From contig OX638130.1 in NCBI GenBank assembly GCA_951804985.1, positions 38,154,894-38,218,893 of the forward strand: a stretch of 64,000 nucleotides of DNA. The letters run 5' to 3'. Below, one piece after another: positions 33,891-46,303 of this stretch (position 1 is the stretch's first letter; each line of letters starts with the position of its first letter). The notes under the pieces are model-generated. The model ran no database searches, was not told where the DNA came from, and saw nothing but the letters and a program-made list of their open reading frames with translations. Position numbers and translations under genes: made by a program. The stretch comes from Dryomyza anilis (Eukaryota > Arthropoda > Insecta > Diptera > Dryomyzidae).

Positions 33891-35569
33891 TATTTTTCCT
33901 TTTAATTCATTCGGATTATGTATTTTAAAATCATACATTTATTTTGGAATTTTCCCGGCCGAAAATAATGACTCAATATTTTCAAGAAAAACTATAATGA
34001 AAAGAAAACGTTTTTCATCTAGTATATAAATAATATCGACCCTTCAAAAATTGGTTACTATACATAGGAAATTATAACATTTAAAAACTTCCAAGGAAGT
34101 ATACTAAGTCCAATACGGATTGTACGTTTTTAAAATTGTTAATTTATGCTGAGAACATTTATAATTTGGGATAGGATCGACCGATCCGCACCAAAATTTG
34201 ACCGGATATAAAGAATGGAATAAAATTAATTAATGTATATTTATTTATATATGATTTTTATAGAGAGAAAAGGAATTTATTGAGCATATTGATGACTTTA
34301 AAGTTTAATATGCTTCATTGAATATTTTTTTATCAAATTTGTTTGGTTGAAACCAAAATCAGATCCGGAACCACTATTTTAAAAATCTTGGTCGATTACC
34401 GTCGGAAGTCACGCAGTCGTTACCAAGAAAAACCACAGCTAAGTGCCAATTTTTGCAAAAATATATATATCCCGACATCTACCCGCCTTCGTGCGGAGCG
34501 AGAACACAAAAAACTCCATCGGGAACGACTGCGCTCCAAATTCGTACGGATGCCAGCAAAATTCCAAAAAAAAAACTGTCTACCATGAAAACGTCCTAAG
34601 AAACCCTGCGAAGAAAAAGTTAAATAAAACAAAAACGAATTAATAAAAAAATAAATGAAGATTTTTAAAAAGATTTATAAAGAAATAAAAAGTTATGAAT
34701 AAATAAATAAAACCATATAAATACCTACCATAGAAAAAAGAACTGAAAATAAAAATTTAATAATATGTTAAAATTTTCATAGAAAGATACCATACTTACC
34801 CATAATAAATACTTCTGAAACGAAAAGAAATTTGTTAAATACCTGAAAAGAAAATTATTTAAATACCTGCAAAGAAAATAATTAAAAACCTGAAAAGAAA
34901 ATTATTAAATGTTAAAGAACCTGAAAAGAAAATTATTAAATGTTAAAAAACCTGAAAAGATAATTATTAAATGTTAAAGAACCTGAAAAGAGAATTAAAA
35001 TGTTAAATGTAATTTAAAATTATTGTTTAAAATCTGAAAAGAAATAAAATTTAAGATAAAAATAGAAAAGAAATTAATTTATAAGTTGATAAAAAAATAT
35101 AAAAAAACAGTATTAAAGTAAATTTTAGAAAAACCCTGTAAAATGATTAAGAAAGGCGTATAATCAATATAAATAAAAAGAAATATATTACCTTGACCAT
35201 GTCCATCCCGATCATAATCGCGTAGAAAAAAAGGGGTTATTTTGTCCAAGACCCCATCCCCTCCAGAGAGCTCTTTTGAGGTAGGGAATTCGAATGTCTG
35301 GAGGTGAAAAGAATCCTCCACAAACCGATAGGACCTGGCCAAAATATATTTGGGAAAATCTATGTATTTTCACTAATTTTGAAATTATTAAAATTAACAA
35401 TTTCAAAATACTTACCTTAAGTTCACTTAAGTAACTTTTTGCGTGGCACCAACCGTTGCAGTCGGTTGTTGTTAAAAGCCTATCATAGTCTTTAATTGTT
35501 TGAGGTTGTACACTGTAAATAAAGAAATAAAAATAATTAGTAAATGAAAGAAAATAAATAAATTGAAAC
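33891..35569. other. AT-rich spacer with a minisatellite
   Basis: No gene identified. A GC-richer patch at 34340-34600 has an open frame rich in Arg and Lys (81 codons) without a known domain. 35200-35340 is another GC-richer patch of unknown origin. The minisatellite is listed separately. Confidence 0.35.
34835..35010 (+). repeat. About 31-bp minisatellite, five to six units
   Basis: Units built on CCTGAAAAGAAAATTATTAA followed by ATGTTAAAGAA, the later ones most alike, the first ones degenerate (CCTGCAAAGAAAATAATTAA). Confidence 0.85.
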
Positions 35570-38504
35570 CAAGGATTGAAACCGTAACCGAAACCGATAT
35601 CCGTTTAAAACCGTTTCATTTTTAAAACCGAAACCGTAACCGAAACCGTTATACGAAAATCAGAAATAAACCGATATCCAAAACCGATATAAACGGTTCC
35701 GGTTTTATACCGGTTTAAAACGGTTTTTAAAAAAGTATACAAAAAACCAGAAAAATATATTTTATTTTATATAGAGATCTTAAGTAAAATTTCATTAATT
35801 AAAATTTGGAGTTCCCAAAATAAACATTTTTGGTTGTACAAAATTCACATGTTGTTTTTTGAGAAACGATATTTCCAAAACAACGGTATTTGGTCTAAAA
35901 TTTGTTTTTTGTTTCATTAATCGAATTAACAACAAAACATCAGCAACACCAAGCAAAATTTTTACGTTAAAAAATGATTAAAATTTTAATAATATTGGTT
36001 TTTTATTTATTTTATTAGTAAAATATATAGGGGAGCTTGAGGTAAAGTGGAACAAGTTTTGAAAAGTTCATTTGAATATATTTTAAATTCTTTTAAATGG
36101 TCTATTCAATAGAATACCATTTATAAGTCTTCTAATGGATTTTTGACTGATGTTTCAAAACAGCTCAATTTCGGACATAAACAAAACAATGTAATGCAAA
36201 AAAAATGTAAAAAAAGTTTAAAATTACTAACATCTCAGTAACTATTTAAGGAAATACGAAAAATGAAATGCAAGTTAGACAAGTTTAAAAATTTCAAGTA
36301 TAAGGCAATTATTTGTTTACATTAGTGATGATTAAAATTCTTCTTGTTCTTGCATTTTTTTGGAAGAACAAAAGCGAAAAGCGATTGAGATTGAGATTTT
36401 GCAAGAAAAAGAACAAGTGCAAGACTAAGACTGCAAGAAACGGAAGACTTGCGTTTTTTTTATGATTTTAATGTATGTATTATGTTTTTAAGGTAATAAT
36501 AATAATATAAAAGAATTCATGATATTACTAAATATTGAACAATAAGTAACAATGGAAAGCGTGCAAAATATTTATGAACGTGAACATTAATGAAGATGTG
36601 TGTTTTTTTTTTTGTTTTTGTCGAATTCTAAAGAATGTAAGCATCTTAAAAATAAGGCCTGTGAAGCACTTTTGAAGCGGCAAATAGCTTTAAAAGTGCT
36701 TCAAAAGTCGCTTCAAAAAGATAAAAAAGACAAAACAATGTTTTTTTCTCTTTTCTTCGCTACGCAAGTTCGTACATCAATTGTGCATATGCACTGTGCT
36801 TATGCACATTATTATTTTTGTTTTACTTTTATATATAGTTTTTTTGTTAATTGTAAAATCATGAAGTAAAAAAAAATATTATATGAACATTTTCACAGTG
36901 TGATATATTTAGCTGATATATTGCTTTTTGTGTTTTTCTTTTTTCACAAATCCGATGATTCGTTTGAAAGTGCAACAACAATAAAGCAGCATCCAAGCTT
37001 TTGATAGAATTTTGACGGGAAATTTTTTGTACCACAAAGAGAACTCGTTGTTGTTGCCAACTAGAGAGCTGTACTAGATACATACATGTAGTGTGATGCC
37101 GTGCGTCTGTCCGTTGTTATGCGACTGTCTGTTGTCATGCGTCTGTCTGTTGTCATGCGTCTGTTTGTTGCCATGCGATGATACAGGAAAGCAACGAAGA
37201 GTTGTCGTTGTGAAAGTGTGTATATACGAATCGTAATCGTTATTGTTATTTTCTCTTCTTTCTGTTAGTATTCGCTTTGTAGCGTTTGAGTTTGTGTTCG
37301 CATGGTGTTCGCATGGTGTTCGCAAAGAAAAATGTTACTCTGCAAGATATTATTTGAGTTCTCTTGACATACGGTACGTGTAGCATACGGATTGTTTTAA
37401 TCTGTGACGAAAACAGACATATGATTATACGAAATATTCTTTATATTTATTGTGTATGTATATCGTATACTGTATATCGTCGTTGTAGAACGAAAAGTCA
37501 CCAAATACATTTTTATGAAAAACTTAATTTTCGAGTTTGTTGATTAATATTATAAAAAGTAATTGATGCATTTTTAAAGTTGAAATATCAATTGATAGAT
37601 TTACAGTTTCTTATCATGTGGTAAAAAAAATGGAGATCACCGATTAAAAATTGACAGATACATAAAGATGTTTGTAAAAAATATTTAGCATTTTGAATAT
37701 GTTTTTGGTGACTTTTCGTTCATTTTACTATGGCCTTGAGATTTTGAATTGTCTTGTCAACATCACTTGTTTTATAGAATTATTTTTTATTTGTTAATTC
37801 TTGTTAAAATATAATTCCAATTTTTATGTTATTGGATTTTTTTTTTGTTAGTAAAATGTTAAAGAAATTGAAAATATGGAACATAAGTAATTTAAATACA
37901 ATTAGTGTTCAAATTCTATTCGTTTTCATAATTAATATGCAGTTTAAGATATTTGTCTTCGATCTTTATTTAAAATTTAAAAGATTAAGATTAACATTTC
38001 TTACCTTGCTCTTGCAAATGATCATCACTAGTTTACATATATTGCAGTTCACAGAATTGTTGAAATTTAATTTCTTTGGCTTTTATGGATGAAAATTGTA
38101 CAAAATTCTTCTTCTTTTCAATTCAGATCATATATCAGGTGAAGTCAAAATGTTGCTTTTCATTAATTTGTGGACACGAAATTTTAAATTAAATTTTTTT
38201 CTTGACGTAATCAATTAAATAATTCATATAACACAATATTTGAAATTACGTTTCCCACTTTACCCCAGTATCATAATTTGATCATAATTTAGCACCATAT
38301 AAAAAATGTAAAATTATTTGAAAAATATGGAAATAAAGAAAATTTATACAAAAACCGAAATCAAAACCGAAACCGTAACATGAAACCGGTATACCGAAAC
38401 CGTTTCGTTATAAAAACTTAAAACCGAAACCGTAACTGAACCCGAAACGCGGAAAAAACCGAAACCGAAATCGAAACCGTTATTCGTTTAGATTTCAATC
38501 CTTG
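35570..38504 (+). mobile_element. hAT-like non-autonomous element, copy 2 (2935 bp)
   Basis: Ends CAAGGATTGAAACCG and TTTCAATCCTTG, flanked by the exact 8-bp duplication ATTGAAAC (35562-35569, 38505-38512). Nearly identical to copy 3 once the insertion in that copy is set aside. Both ends are packed with AACCG motifs. The interior has a CATGCGTCTGTCTGTTGT minisatellite and a nested inverted-repeat unit (37488-37721) but no transposase-like frame, so it depends on a transposase supplied elsewhere. Confidence 0.9.
37488..37721. repeat. Inverted-repeat unit inside the hAT-like element
   Basis: GAACGAAAAGTCACCAAA and its inverse TTTGGTGACTTTTCGTTC (allowing one base) bound 234 bp. Present also in copy 3 at about 49338-49582; rearranged in copy 1 near 4712-4740. 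Probably an old MITE that now travels with the element. Confidence 0.6.
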
Positions 38505-38995
38505 ATTGAAACATTAAAACAGGTCTGTTAAAATAAATTTATATCAACACATACATATACAAATAAATAATTATAATTCTACTTTTGATAAACGTTTATT
38601 TAAGAATAATATAATATTAAAATTTTATAATTTATACAAAAAGAAAATTTTGTTTTTTTTTCTTTGTGTATAAATCGGACGGACGATACAACAATTCTCA
38701 CCATTATTTATATATTTGCTTGTTTTTTTTGTTTGTTTGTGGTTTCACTTAGCTTTTGGTACATTTTTGTTTATTTATTAAGTGCACTATCCATTTTTTT
38801 TGCGTTTTTTTTTTATTCAATATTATTTACTTTCGTTTATTTGCATTTTTCGTTGTCTCACTCGCGATTTATTTTTCCTATTATTTGATTTTTTTTTTTG
38901 TTAAAATTTTTTTTTTTATATACAACTTTTTTTTGAAGTGCACTGTGGTGGTTGTTTTCTTTTGGTTTAATTTACATTTTATTTAATACACAAAA
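38505..38995. other. T-rich low-complexity spacer
   Basis: Long T runs; open frames are Phe-rich and without domains. Nothing recognised. Confidence 0.6.
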
Positions 38996-39870
38996 TTTAT
39001 ATTCTGTTTATTGTTTTATTTTGGGGAGAACTTTACTTTATAGGGCCGATCTCAAAAAAAAAAATGCCACGCCCACTATAAGGGGCGGAGAGTGACGAAA
39101 ATCAACAAATTTTTTGCCGCCCGCCCCATTTGAACCGCCCATAAATGAAAACCGATCGAGGTCATAAGTGGTTTTTGAATTATTGCGAAGTGGGCGGGAC
39201 AAAAAAAAAAAAGAAAATAATTGTCACACGATGTAAAAAGCAGACATAAAAAATAAAAAAAGTGACCTCAAGGTCACGTGGTACCCCATAAAATCAAAAA
39301 CATGTTTTTTTTTTCAAACTCAAATTCCTGGAAAAGGGGAGTGTCAAAATAAAAAAATAAAAATTCTTTAAATATACAGTAGCATAGCCATGGACATTTT
39401 TATGACCTGAAAATTTCAGGTGCACTGAAAAAAAAAATATCAATTTGTGCAATGCGCTATTTTTTTGATCAAAAAAATTTATAAAAGTATAATATATGTA
39501 GTAACTGTACTGTACTACAATATATGTAGTAACCACTCCCCTTTTCCCGGAATTCGAGTTTGAAAAAAAACAGGTTTTTGATTTTTAAGTGGTACCACGT
39601 GACCTTCAGTTCACTTTTTTTATTTTTTTAATTTTCAGCCCTGGTTTATGCATCGTGTGACAATTTTGTTTTTAATTTTTTTGCCCCGCCCACCTAGTAA
39701 TAATTCAAAAACCACTTATGACCTCGTTCGGTTTTCGATTTTTGGTCGGTTCCAGGGGGTCGAGCGGCAAAAAAAAATGTTTTTTTCGTCACTCTCCCCC
39801 CATAAAGAACGTCGTGACAATTTTTTTTTTGAGATTTCGACCGGTCCTATAAAGTAAAGTTCAGCCTTAT
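38996..39870. repeat. Long inverted repeat with about 350-400 bp arms
   Basis: Left arm 38999-about 39345 and right arm about 39525-39865 are imperfect inverses: AACTTTACTTTATAGG against CCTATAAAGTAAAGTT, GGTCATAAGTGGTTTTTGAA against TTCAAAAACCACTTATGACC, AAGGTCACGTGGTACC against GGTACCACGTGACCTT. About 180 bp separate them. There are many point differences. The ends are not sharply defined and no transposase is seen. Foldback-type element or inverted duplication. Confidence 0.85.
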
Positions 39871-40585
39871 TTTGTACTTATCATTTATATTATATTCACT
39901 TCACTTTTGGTTCACTTTATTTTTCATTTATATTACAATTCACTTTGTTTTACGCACCTTGTTTTTATTGTGCACCCGGCTGCCATTATTATTTTTTTTG
40001 TTTTTTTGAGTGATGTAGGCGGGTGGTTATATGAAAAAAAGGGTACCCGACTACCTACCACTATTCGTACCTTTTAAAGGGCCACTACGGAAATAGTCCG
40101 TGAATATTCCGACTATTTTCGTAAGCAAATTTAATACTTTTTTTTGTGTTTAGAAAATAAAATATGATGTGCTATTTGCAACTAAAGGGGTGAAATGACG
40201 AGGACCAAGATGGTAAAATTTGACAACGACAATTTTAGTGTTTTTTGAGGATAATTTTTTTTGTGAAATGTGTTTAGATTTTTCTTTTGGAGATTTTGTG
40301 TACATATGTGAATTTTGTCATGTATGTATGTAAAATGTATATTTTTGTCTGGTTTTCGGCGGAAGCGGAAAACTAGGCTATTATTCGTCCCTCGCCCTGT
40401 CATGGCGGTTGAGAACCTCCCTGAGACCGCACGCTAGCCGGTGCAAGTCATGACAGGGACGATAACCTGGCGGTTTTCAACAATGTGTTGCTGCGGCAAT
40501 TTTAAACTTCACGTCTTGTTAATATCTACAAATACATAATTTAATAAAGTTTCAGGAAACATATATGGGTTAAGTTGAAACAATA
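39871..40585. other. Spacer with a strong hairpin near 40389-40465
   Basis: No gene recognised. TCGTCCCT and TGTCATG, separated by five bases, pair with CATGACAGGGACGA about 40 bases downstream. The intervening loop, GAACCTCCCTGAGACCGCAC, is unusually GC-rich for this window. Confidence 0.5.
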
Positions 40586-40779
40586 CACAGGGATGAAAAT
40601 AACTACTCAAAATAACTAAATACTACAATCTACTGCGAGTGCAGTATTTGAATGATTTAATTAAAAAGGTAGAAAAACTATTAAATATGACTAAAAATGC
40701 AGTAAAAATAACTAGTACTGCATAATATTAAAATAACTCCACGAATACAGTAATTTTTATTGCAGTAATTTTTTGAGTG
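40586..40779 (+). mobile_element. Small CACAGGG/CACTCA-ended MITE, 194 bp
   Basis: Starts CACAGGGATGAAAATAACT, ends AATTTTTTGAGTG, flanked by TA (40584-40585, 40780-40781). The inverted repeats are short and imperfect. The interior repeats AAAATAACTA motifs. Belongs by its ends to the CACNCAG-type group in this window. Confidence 0.6.
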
Positions 40780-40781
40780 TA

Positions 40782-41565
40782 AAATCGTATAAAGGCTAAC
40801 TCAAATTTTTCGCAATTTTCTTGGTATTAAAATTTTTAAACATTTAAAAACTTTATTACAGTAGAACCAAACATAGAAAAAAACTTAATGTTAAGGTGTA
40901 ACATAATTTAAAGGACCAACAGCAGTAATTATATATAATTTTTTCAGTAGCAAATTACATTTTTACTGCACGGATTATATATATAAATAGTAAGATGATT
41001 TGTTTTTCGGTCAGAGCACCAACCAGTTCATACTTGAACTCAGAAAAGTCTTGCAGTGCTTTAGATTCATAATTCGGACATGAGCTAATGTCCAAAATTT
41101 TCAGCAAACACCCAACTGATCAGGCCCAGCACATGTTAGCTCATAAGAACAACAATATGTTACAATTCCAGTAGATCGGGAAAACCCATGTATTTTCAGA
41201 AGACAGGCACGACAAAAAAACATGTCCAATAAAGGCCGAAGAGTGTGGTACAATTAATTGAAAACCTAGGAGAGGAAATTAAAAGGTGTCTTAATAAAAC
41301 ATTTCCGCACTTACACGATATCACAAGCACCAACTTCAGCTCCATTCCGAGACTGGGCCGCTCGGCAATTGAACATGCGCGGTGGCAAAGAAGATCGGCG
41401 CACACTAGTCCAAAAGTGAAATAAGCTGGCCAAAATTCAATATATTTTTTAATTAGAATACAAGCAATAGTATTGTAATTCACTTAAAAATATTCCAGAC
41501 ATTAAATGCGTCCAAGAATTGTATTCGAAAAAAATATTCTTTTTCAGATATTAACTCTCAAAGTA
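40782..41565. other. Spacer with a coding-like but unrecognised patch
   Basis: About 40990-41420 is GC-richer than its surroundings and in one plus-strand frame reads SKHPTDQAQHMLAHKNNNML between stops. I do not recognise it. The rest is AT-rich. Confidence 0.35.
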
Positions 41566-41897
41566 CCCAATAAGAAATGAGTTTATGGTTCGATAAATTT
41601 GGAGAATTTTCTTTTACAACCAATGTCATAATCTAGCCGAATAAATGAATATCATTCCAGCGTTGGTTTTCGAACTTAAAAAAATTGAGACGAAATTCAC
41701 TACACAAAATTACTCAGTGGCAACCCAGTGACGTGATAAATTAAATATCAACAAGAAAATTTTCATATTTTCCGCCACCACATAAGCGCCACTGCATTCG
41801 CACAATCAGTGACATCATTGTTCGCTTGAATAAGCAAACATACAAATCAATTAATATATTAACACGAAAGTCATCCAGAGAATTCTACTGCACGGAA

Positions 41898-42168
41898 AAT
41901 GAACGATAAGCTGATATGCAATGTAAGTGTCCAAGGTTTACGAATACGTTTATGAAATATTAATATATTTTCATTCAAACGCGGACACCATTGATATTTT
42001 GCGCGAACGTGGCAATGTTATACATCGCAGTGGCGTAATTGGATTCACTGGTTTGATCTTCACTGGTTTGATCTTCGCGGCACGTCGTGGATTTTACAAG
42101 AAGTTCCTGTACACTACCACCGGCGCAGGTGCTAATGTAGGACATAATTTAATTCCTTTTAATATATA
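41898..42168 (+). pseudogene. MIC26/MIC27-like gene fragment, copy 2 (best-preserved frame)
   Basis: A plus-strand frame from 41927 reads RERGNVIHRSGVIGFTGL, then the tandemly doubled FTGLIF, then FAARRGFYKKFLYTTTGAGA. This is a short hydrophobic segment followed by a basic stretch, in the position expected of the membrane segment in MIC26/MIC27 proteins, which shape cristae in the mitochondrial inner membrane. The TTGATCTTCACTGGTT doubling is private to this copy. The gene-like homology ends at a common point in all three copies, before any second membrane segment, so only part of a gene was taken. Identification is by motif pattern only. Confidence 0.5.
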
Positions 42169-43511
42169 CCCAAGAAACATTTCTACGGAGCTCCGGCACA
42201 AACGGAATCACAATTCCGTCATTGCCGGCACGTTAACGGAACATTGAGCAAGTATCCGTCCAAACAGGTACTAAAACGGAACGATAACGTAAATCGCTCG
42301 ACTCCGTTTGTATGCCAGTATTTTCCGTATTTCGAAAATAATACGTTTGAAGTCCGTTTTGACGGTACCGTTTTCGTGCCGGTGTGGACGGATTACACCA
42401 TTTTCTTCCCGTTAATACTCCGTTTCGCCGGTGCCGTTTTTCTTCCGTTGTAGCACGAGTGTTTGAAACATGAAACTGACGAGAGGTAGCGCGGTATAGA
42501 AAAATGTTTCTATGAAAAGATGTTGTTAGCCCCAATCCGGACTTGAACCGGGGACCTTTCGGCTCGCAGTCCAACGCACTAACCACTGAACTACCGCGGC
42601 TACAGCTACCGCGGCTGAAAAATAAGTAGCATAAATATAGTTAACATGTTCTTAATATTGGTGGTACAAAGCCATGGATCATATCTGCAGAAATCATTGT
42701 ATTCAATACTAACAAATCAATTAACGATTGCATCTATTTTGTTTAACTGCTCCCATGATTTTCTGCAGCAGCCTTAACTGAGGTGTGCAAAACTGTTTTT
42801 GGATGCCGAATAGGTGAGGATTACGTACAAGAATTCGCACAACATGAGCGTAGCCATTGATAAGCCACATGGCGAGGTGGTGCCCAACACCATTTAGATC
42901 GCGAAAGATTTGAATCTAGTGTTTCAGAAAGGACGAGCTGGCTCACTATTCAATGGAAATGATGAGATCACAACGCCCTCATAAGGATTCTCAGGTGGTC
43001 AGCCGATCATCCCGGTTAGTGTGATGGAAATTGCTACTTTGTAAACCATCTTGATTTAATAATTAACTTAATATTATAATGAAATTTGTTTATATTTAAT
43101 TATTAAAATAATCAATGAAAAATAACATACAAAAATATAATGTACTTGTTTTAATTTACAAATATAAATAATATTTAAGTAAGCCCTTTTTTCCACTCAG
43201 TTTGCAGCACGTTTATGGTACGTTTTGTTGTATTCCTCTCCGTTTTTCTTAAAAAATACGGTACGATAATGGCACGTTTTCGGTGCGTTTTAATCGGACT
43301 ACAAATATTTGTACTCAGTTTAAAGTATGATACAATGGCACGTTTTCGGCACGTCATAACGGATTTTCATCTGATTCGAATACGTTTTCGATGTTCATTA
43401 AAACCCGCTCTCCAATACGTTTCCGGATTCAGAAATCGGCACTTTTCCGGAGTATAATTCCGTTTTGCTGTACCGATAACGGAACATAAGCGGAACGAAT
43501 TGTTTCTTGGG
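42169..43511 (-). mobile_element. CCCAAGAAAC foldback-like element, copy B
   Basis: Both ends CCCAAGAAACA (right end inverted), with TA on each side (42167-42168, 43512-43513). Copies 1 and 3 of the host element at about 18828 and 57908 supply the near-empty site. The arms match copy A at 29774-31175; the centre (about 42610-43050) does not. The centre is GC-richer, with coding-like pieces I cannot name. A truncated SINE (42478-42606) sits at the arm-centre junction. Confidence 0.85.
42478..42606 (-). mobile_element. tRNA-derived SINE, 5' (tRNA) end only
   Basis: Matches the first 125 bp of the full SINEs, from the A-box end to GAGAGGTAGCGCGG. AGCTACCGCGGCT is doubled at the high-coordinate tip. 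The 3' body and tail are missing, unlike the usual 5' truncation of retroposons. Confidence 0.75.
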
Positions 43512-43650
43512 TAGTATTATTACTTATATGCGGTATGCAAGTGAAGATCCACATTTTGTTTATAGCTTACAATTAGTTAAACCTTAAATGTATATTGAAT
43601 TCAAGTTTAGGTAAAGTCTATTTCTGGAGAACGCTATGGTTTTCAAGTTG

Positions 43651-44488
43651 AGGTTAACATTTGAAACACCTTTAACCTAAATTTAATAATCATAGCTTTT
43701 AAAATAATACTGGTAACTTACCTTAACTTGAAAATTCCCTTATTTTCCAACCAATATTAACACTAAATCTTAAATTGTTTTCAAAGTTTACTTCAAATCA
43801 AGTTTTAGCCTTATTTTCAACTCGATATCAAATTACCCTACATTTAGTTTTTTCTTTTAATTATTGATTTAATCCTGCAAAATTAGTGAAAGAAAGGGGA
43901 TCCTCATATAGGGTACCAAAAAGGGCATTTTTCAATTAATTATCCCGTTATATGTCATCCAACCAATATCGTAGACTTCAAGCCCGAGCGTCAAGACATC
44001 TTCAGAAAATCGATGCCAGTATCCAAAATGTGGTAGACGTGTTTTTTAAGCTTGTATGTTTCAAGCTCTCGAATATAATTCTGGAGCCTATTCAAGGTTT
44101 GCGGGGGCGGTCGGTATATTGTTTTAAATATTCACAAAAGTCCAAACACTAATAGATTTCGGTAAGCTATTAGATTTGGAAACGCGTTGTTATGTTATAT
44201 TTTTTGTCAGGGTTTCTATTGCAATCATAAAAACATACTGTTTTTAGCGTCACTACATTTTTGGTCCTAATTTTTACTGCCTTTTTGGTAATGATATTAT
44301 CAAATCATTTTCAAATTGAGAGTAAGCTCTAAAAATAGCACTTATTTTATATTTGAAACTGATTTGAAAAACCCACCATAAAGGCAATTATGATTATTTT
44401 TTCAAACGCTTACCCTGTGGCATATTGGACAGTGACTGGTTGGTAATTACTTGTGCCTGGTTTTCACTATGTCATTTTGAGTCAGTTT
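43651..44488. other. AT-rich spacer, nothing recognised
   Basis: No gene or element boundary found; an unassigned open frame of 66 codons near 43952-44152 has no domain. Confidence 0.45.
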
Positions 44489-44690
44489 CATGTTCGAAAA
44501 TTTCTCAAATTTGTTGTTTTTCGATATGGCAAAGTTCTAAAAAAATTACAACGTGTTGGCATTTTGATATCAACTGACATGATTAATGAACATTTTAATT
44601 TTGGACAGTTTCTGCGTCGCAATCATAATGTAAAGAAAACAAATATGGCACAAAATGACATAGTGAAATCTAGTGGGGCAATTCTGTAAC
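44489..44690 (+). repeat. Diverged copy of the 480-bp repeat, open frame kept
   Basis: Matches the 3' half of the 480-bp unit. Its frame reads VRKFLKFVVFRYGKVLKKLQ then GILISTDMINEHFNFGQFLR and NHNVKKTNMAQNDIVK, with more substitutions than between the other copies yet no stop. This is the copy most informative about the ancestral protein. Confidence 0.7.
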
Positions 44691-45013
44691 TAGTTAGCAC
44701 TACGGTCTTAAAGTTCAAATAAATAAAAATATTAAAAATGTGTGTTAAAAAAATTTAAAATTTTTTGAATCTACAATAAATTCAGCAAGAACCTGATGTT
44801 GGGCGTGCACGAGAACAACAATAATCGTGCCAAATTAGCGTCTCCACATCTCATCATCCGACGATGACTACTGCTACTGAGCAGACGGAGAAGAACCGGA
44901 AACACTTCATCACTTGCAAGCCTAAGGATCATGTGACTCAGCCCTTCTTTGTTGAGTGCAGCAGGGCCCGCGGCTTCAGGTCGTCTACATGAGCGAATTC
45001 AAGGCTTGGAGTA
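44691..45013. other. Spacer with GC-rich coding-like patch
   Basis: 44780-45005 has the composition of an exon and, in one frame, EEPETLHHLQA between stops. Not recognised. Confidence 0.3.
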
Positions 45014-45187
45014 CACAGAAAAAAATATTGTACGTATATAACAATTGATATTAATAGCAAACTAAATCGTATTCCAATTAAAAATATGAATGTATTTACT
45101 AATTAATTAATTGTATTTACACATTTTTTAATTAAAATATTAATAGGAAATAATTTCATATAATTTCAATACAACTAAATCTTGTTA

Positions 45188-46267
45188 CACCCAGGGAAAA
45201 ACCTTATAAATCCGTTGTGTTTCATTGTAAATTTGTTATACATCTTAACGATATGAAGTCAAATTTAGTTATAGTAAAAACATTATTTTTCATAGTAATT
45301 TTTTAAAATTGTCAAATGTCAAATTTACTATGTGTAATAATGTTTTTTGTTTACAATCAGCTGCATATAAATTGACTATGATTGATAACCAGGCGCAGAT
45401 GCTGAGCAAACTAGACAGGAGATTCCGCTGCATTTCAAGGAACAAAAATGCCGATATCGCCCCCAAGTCCTGCAAAACACTGGCTCCGTGCTGCTGTATG
45501 TTGTACAAATAACAACAGCTACAAAAAGTTATAATAAATTAAAAATATTTAATTAAATTTGTGATAACATACCCGCAGTCGACCTACGATGTTGAAAAAT
45601 TATGTAAAACGAGTTGGGAAAGTTAGGTCACATGGGTAAGTTCGGTCACATGGGGCGGATTTTTATAGTCGGTCGGGCCCGACTATGGAATACCCTACAC
45701 CTTTGGTGGAGATATTAATGAGGAATATTTAATTGTATACCTTAATTTTAAATTTTTAATTATGCTGAACCTCCCCACCCTCAGAATATTATTCATATAT
45801 CAGAAATTTACGTCTAATATCCCCATATATTAAAAAATTTATAAAAAGTATAAAAAACTTAAAAAATATATTTGGGCGGACCACGCCTATTTTTAAAATT
45901 TTGAAAGGCTAATATTTCATAGATTTGATTTTAATAATTTACGGATCAAATATCCACTATGAAAACCCGGGAAATAATGAAAATAAAAAAGTGGGCGGAT
46001 CACGCCCATTTTTGGACCACATATTTTTAGGTGAATTATAACAATACGTTTTAAATTTTATAACTATACCTTGAATACTTTTCGAGTTATTAGTTCCGAA
46101 AGAGTTATATAAAAGTGACTTGTATGGGAGGTGGGCGTGTCCGTTGACCGATTTGGCTCATTTTCAAACTCAGTTCCTACTTTTGGCTAAAATATATTGA
46201 GACGAAATTTCATCGTATTCTGATCAGTATTTCTCAAGTTATTCTGTATTCGGACAGCAAGACAGCA

Positions 46268-46303
<36 letters not shown>

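Larger units (their letters stand above)
41566..43650 (+). mobile_element. CCCAATAAG-ended element with MIC26/27-like fragment, copy 2, interrupted
   Basis: Begins CCCAATAAGAAATGAGTTTA after TA. It matches copy 1 through the gene-like segment, is interrupted at 42169-43511 by the foldback element B, and resumes as GTATTATTACTTATATGCGG and further matching sequence to about 43650. The right inverted-repeat end is not recognisable. Confidence 0.75.

Noticed and set aside
35570..35720. Telomere-like repeat from AACCG/AACCGT motifs
   Set aside because: The motif is confined to the two ends of the hAT-like element, in inverted orientation, and is part of its arms.
37100..37180. CRISPR-like array of short repeats
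   Set aside because: Units are adjacent without unique spacers and the genome is that of a fly; it is a minisatellite inside a transposon.
38664..38986. Phe-rich open frames resembling a membrane protein
   Set aside because: Translation of T-runs in low-complexity DNA; no start context, no conservation.
40389..40465. Hammerhead or HDV-like ribozyme at the GC-rich hairpin
   Set aside because: No CTGATGA/GAAA core for a hammerhead and no clear double pseudoknot.
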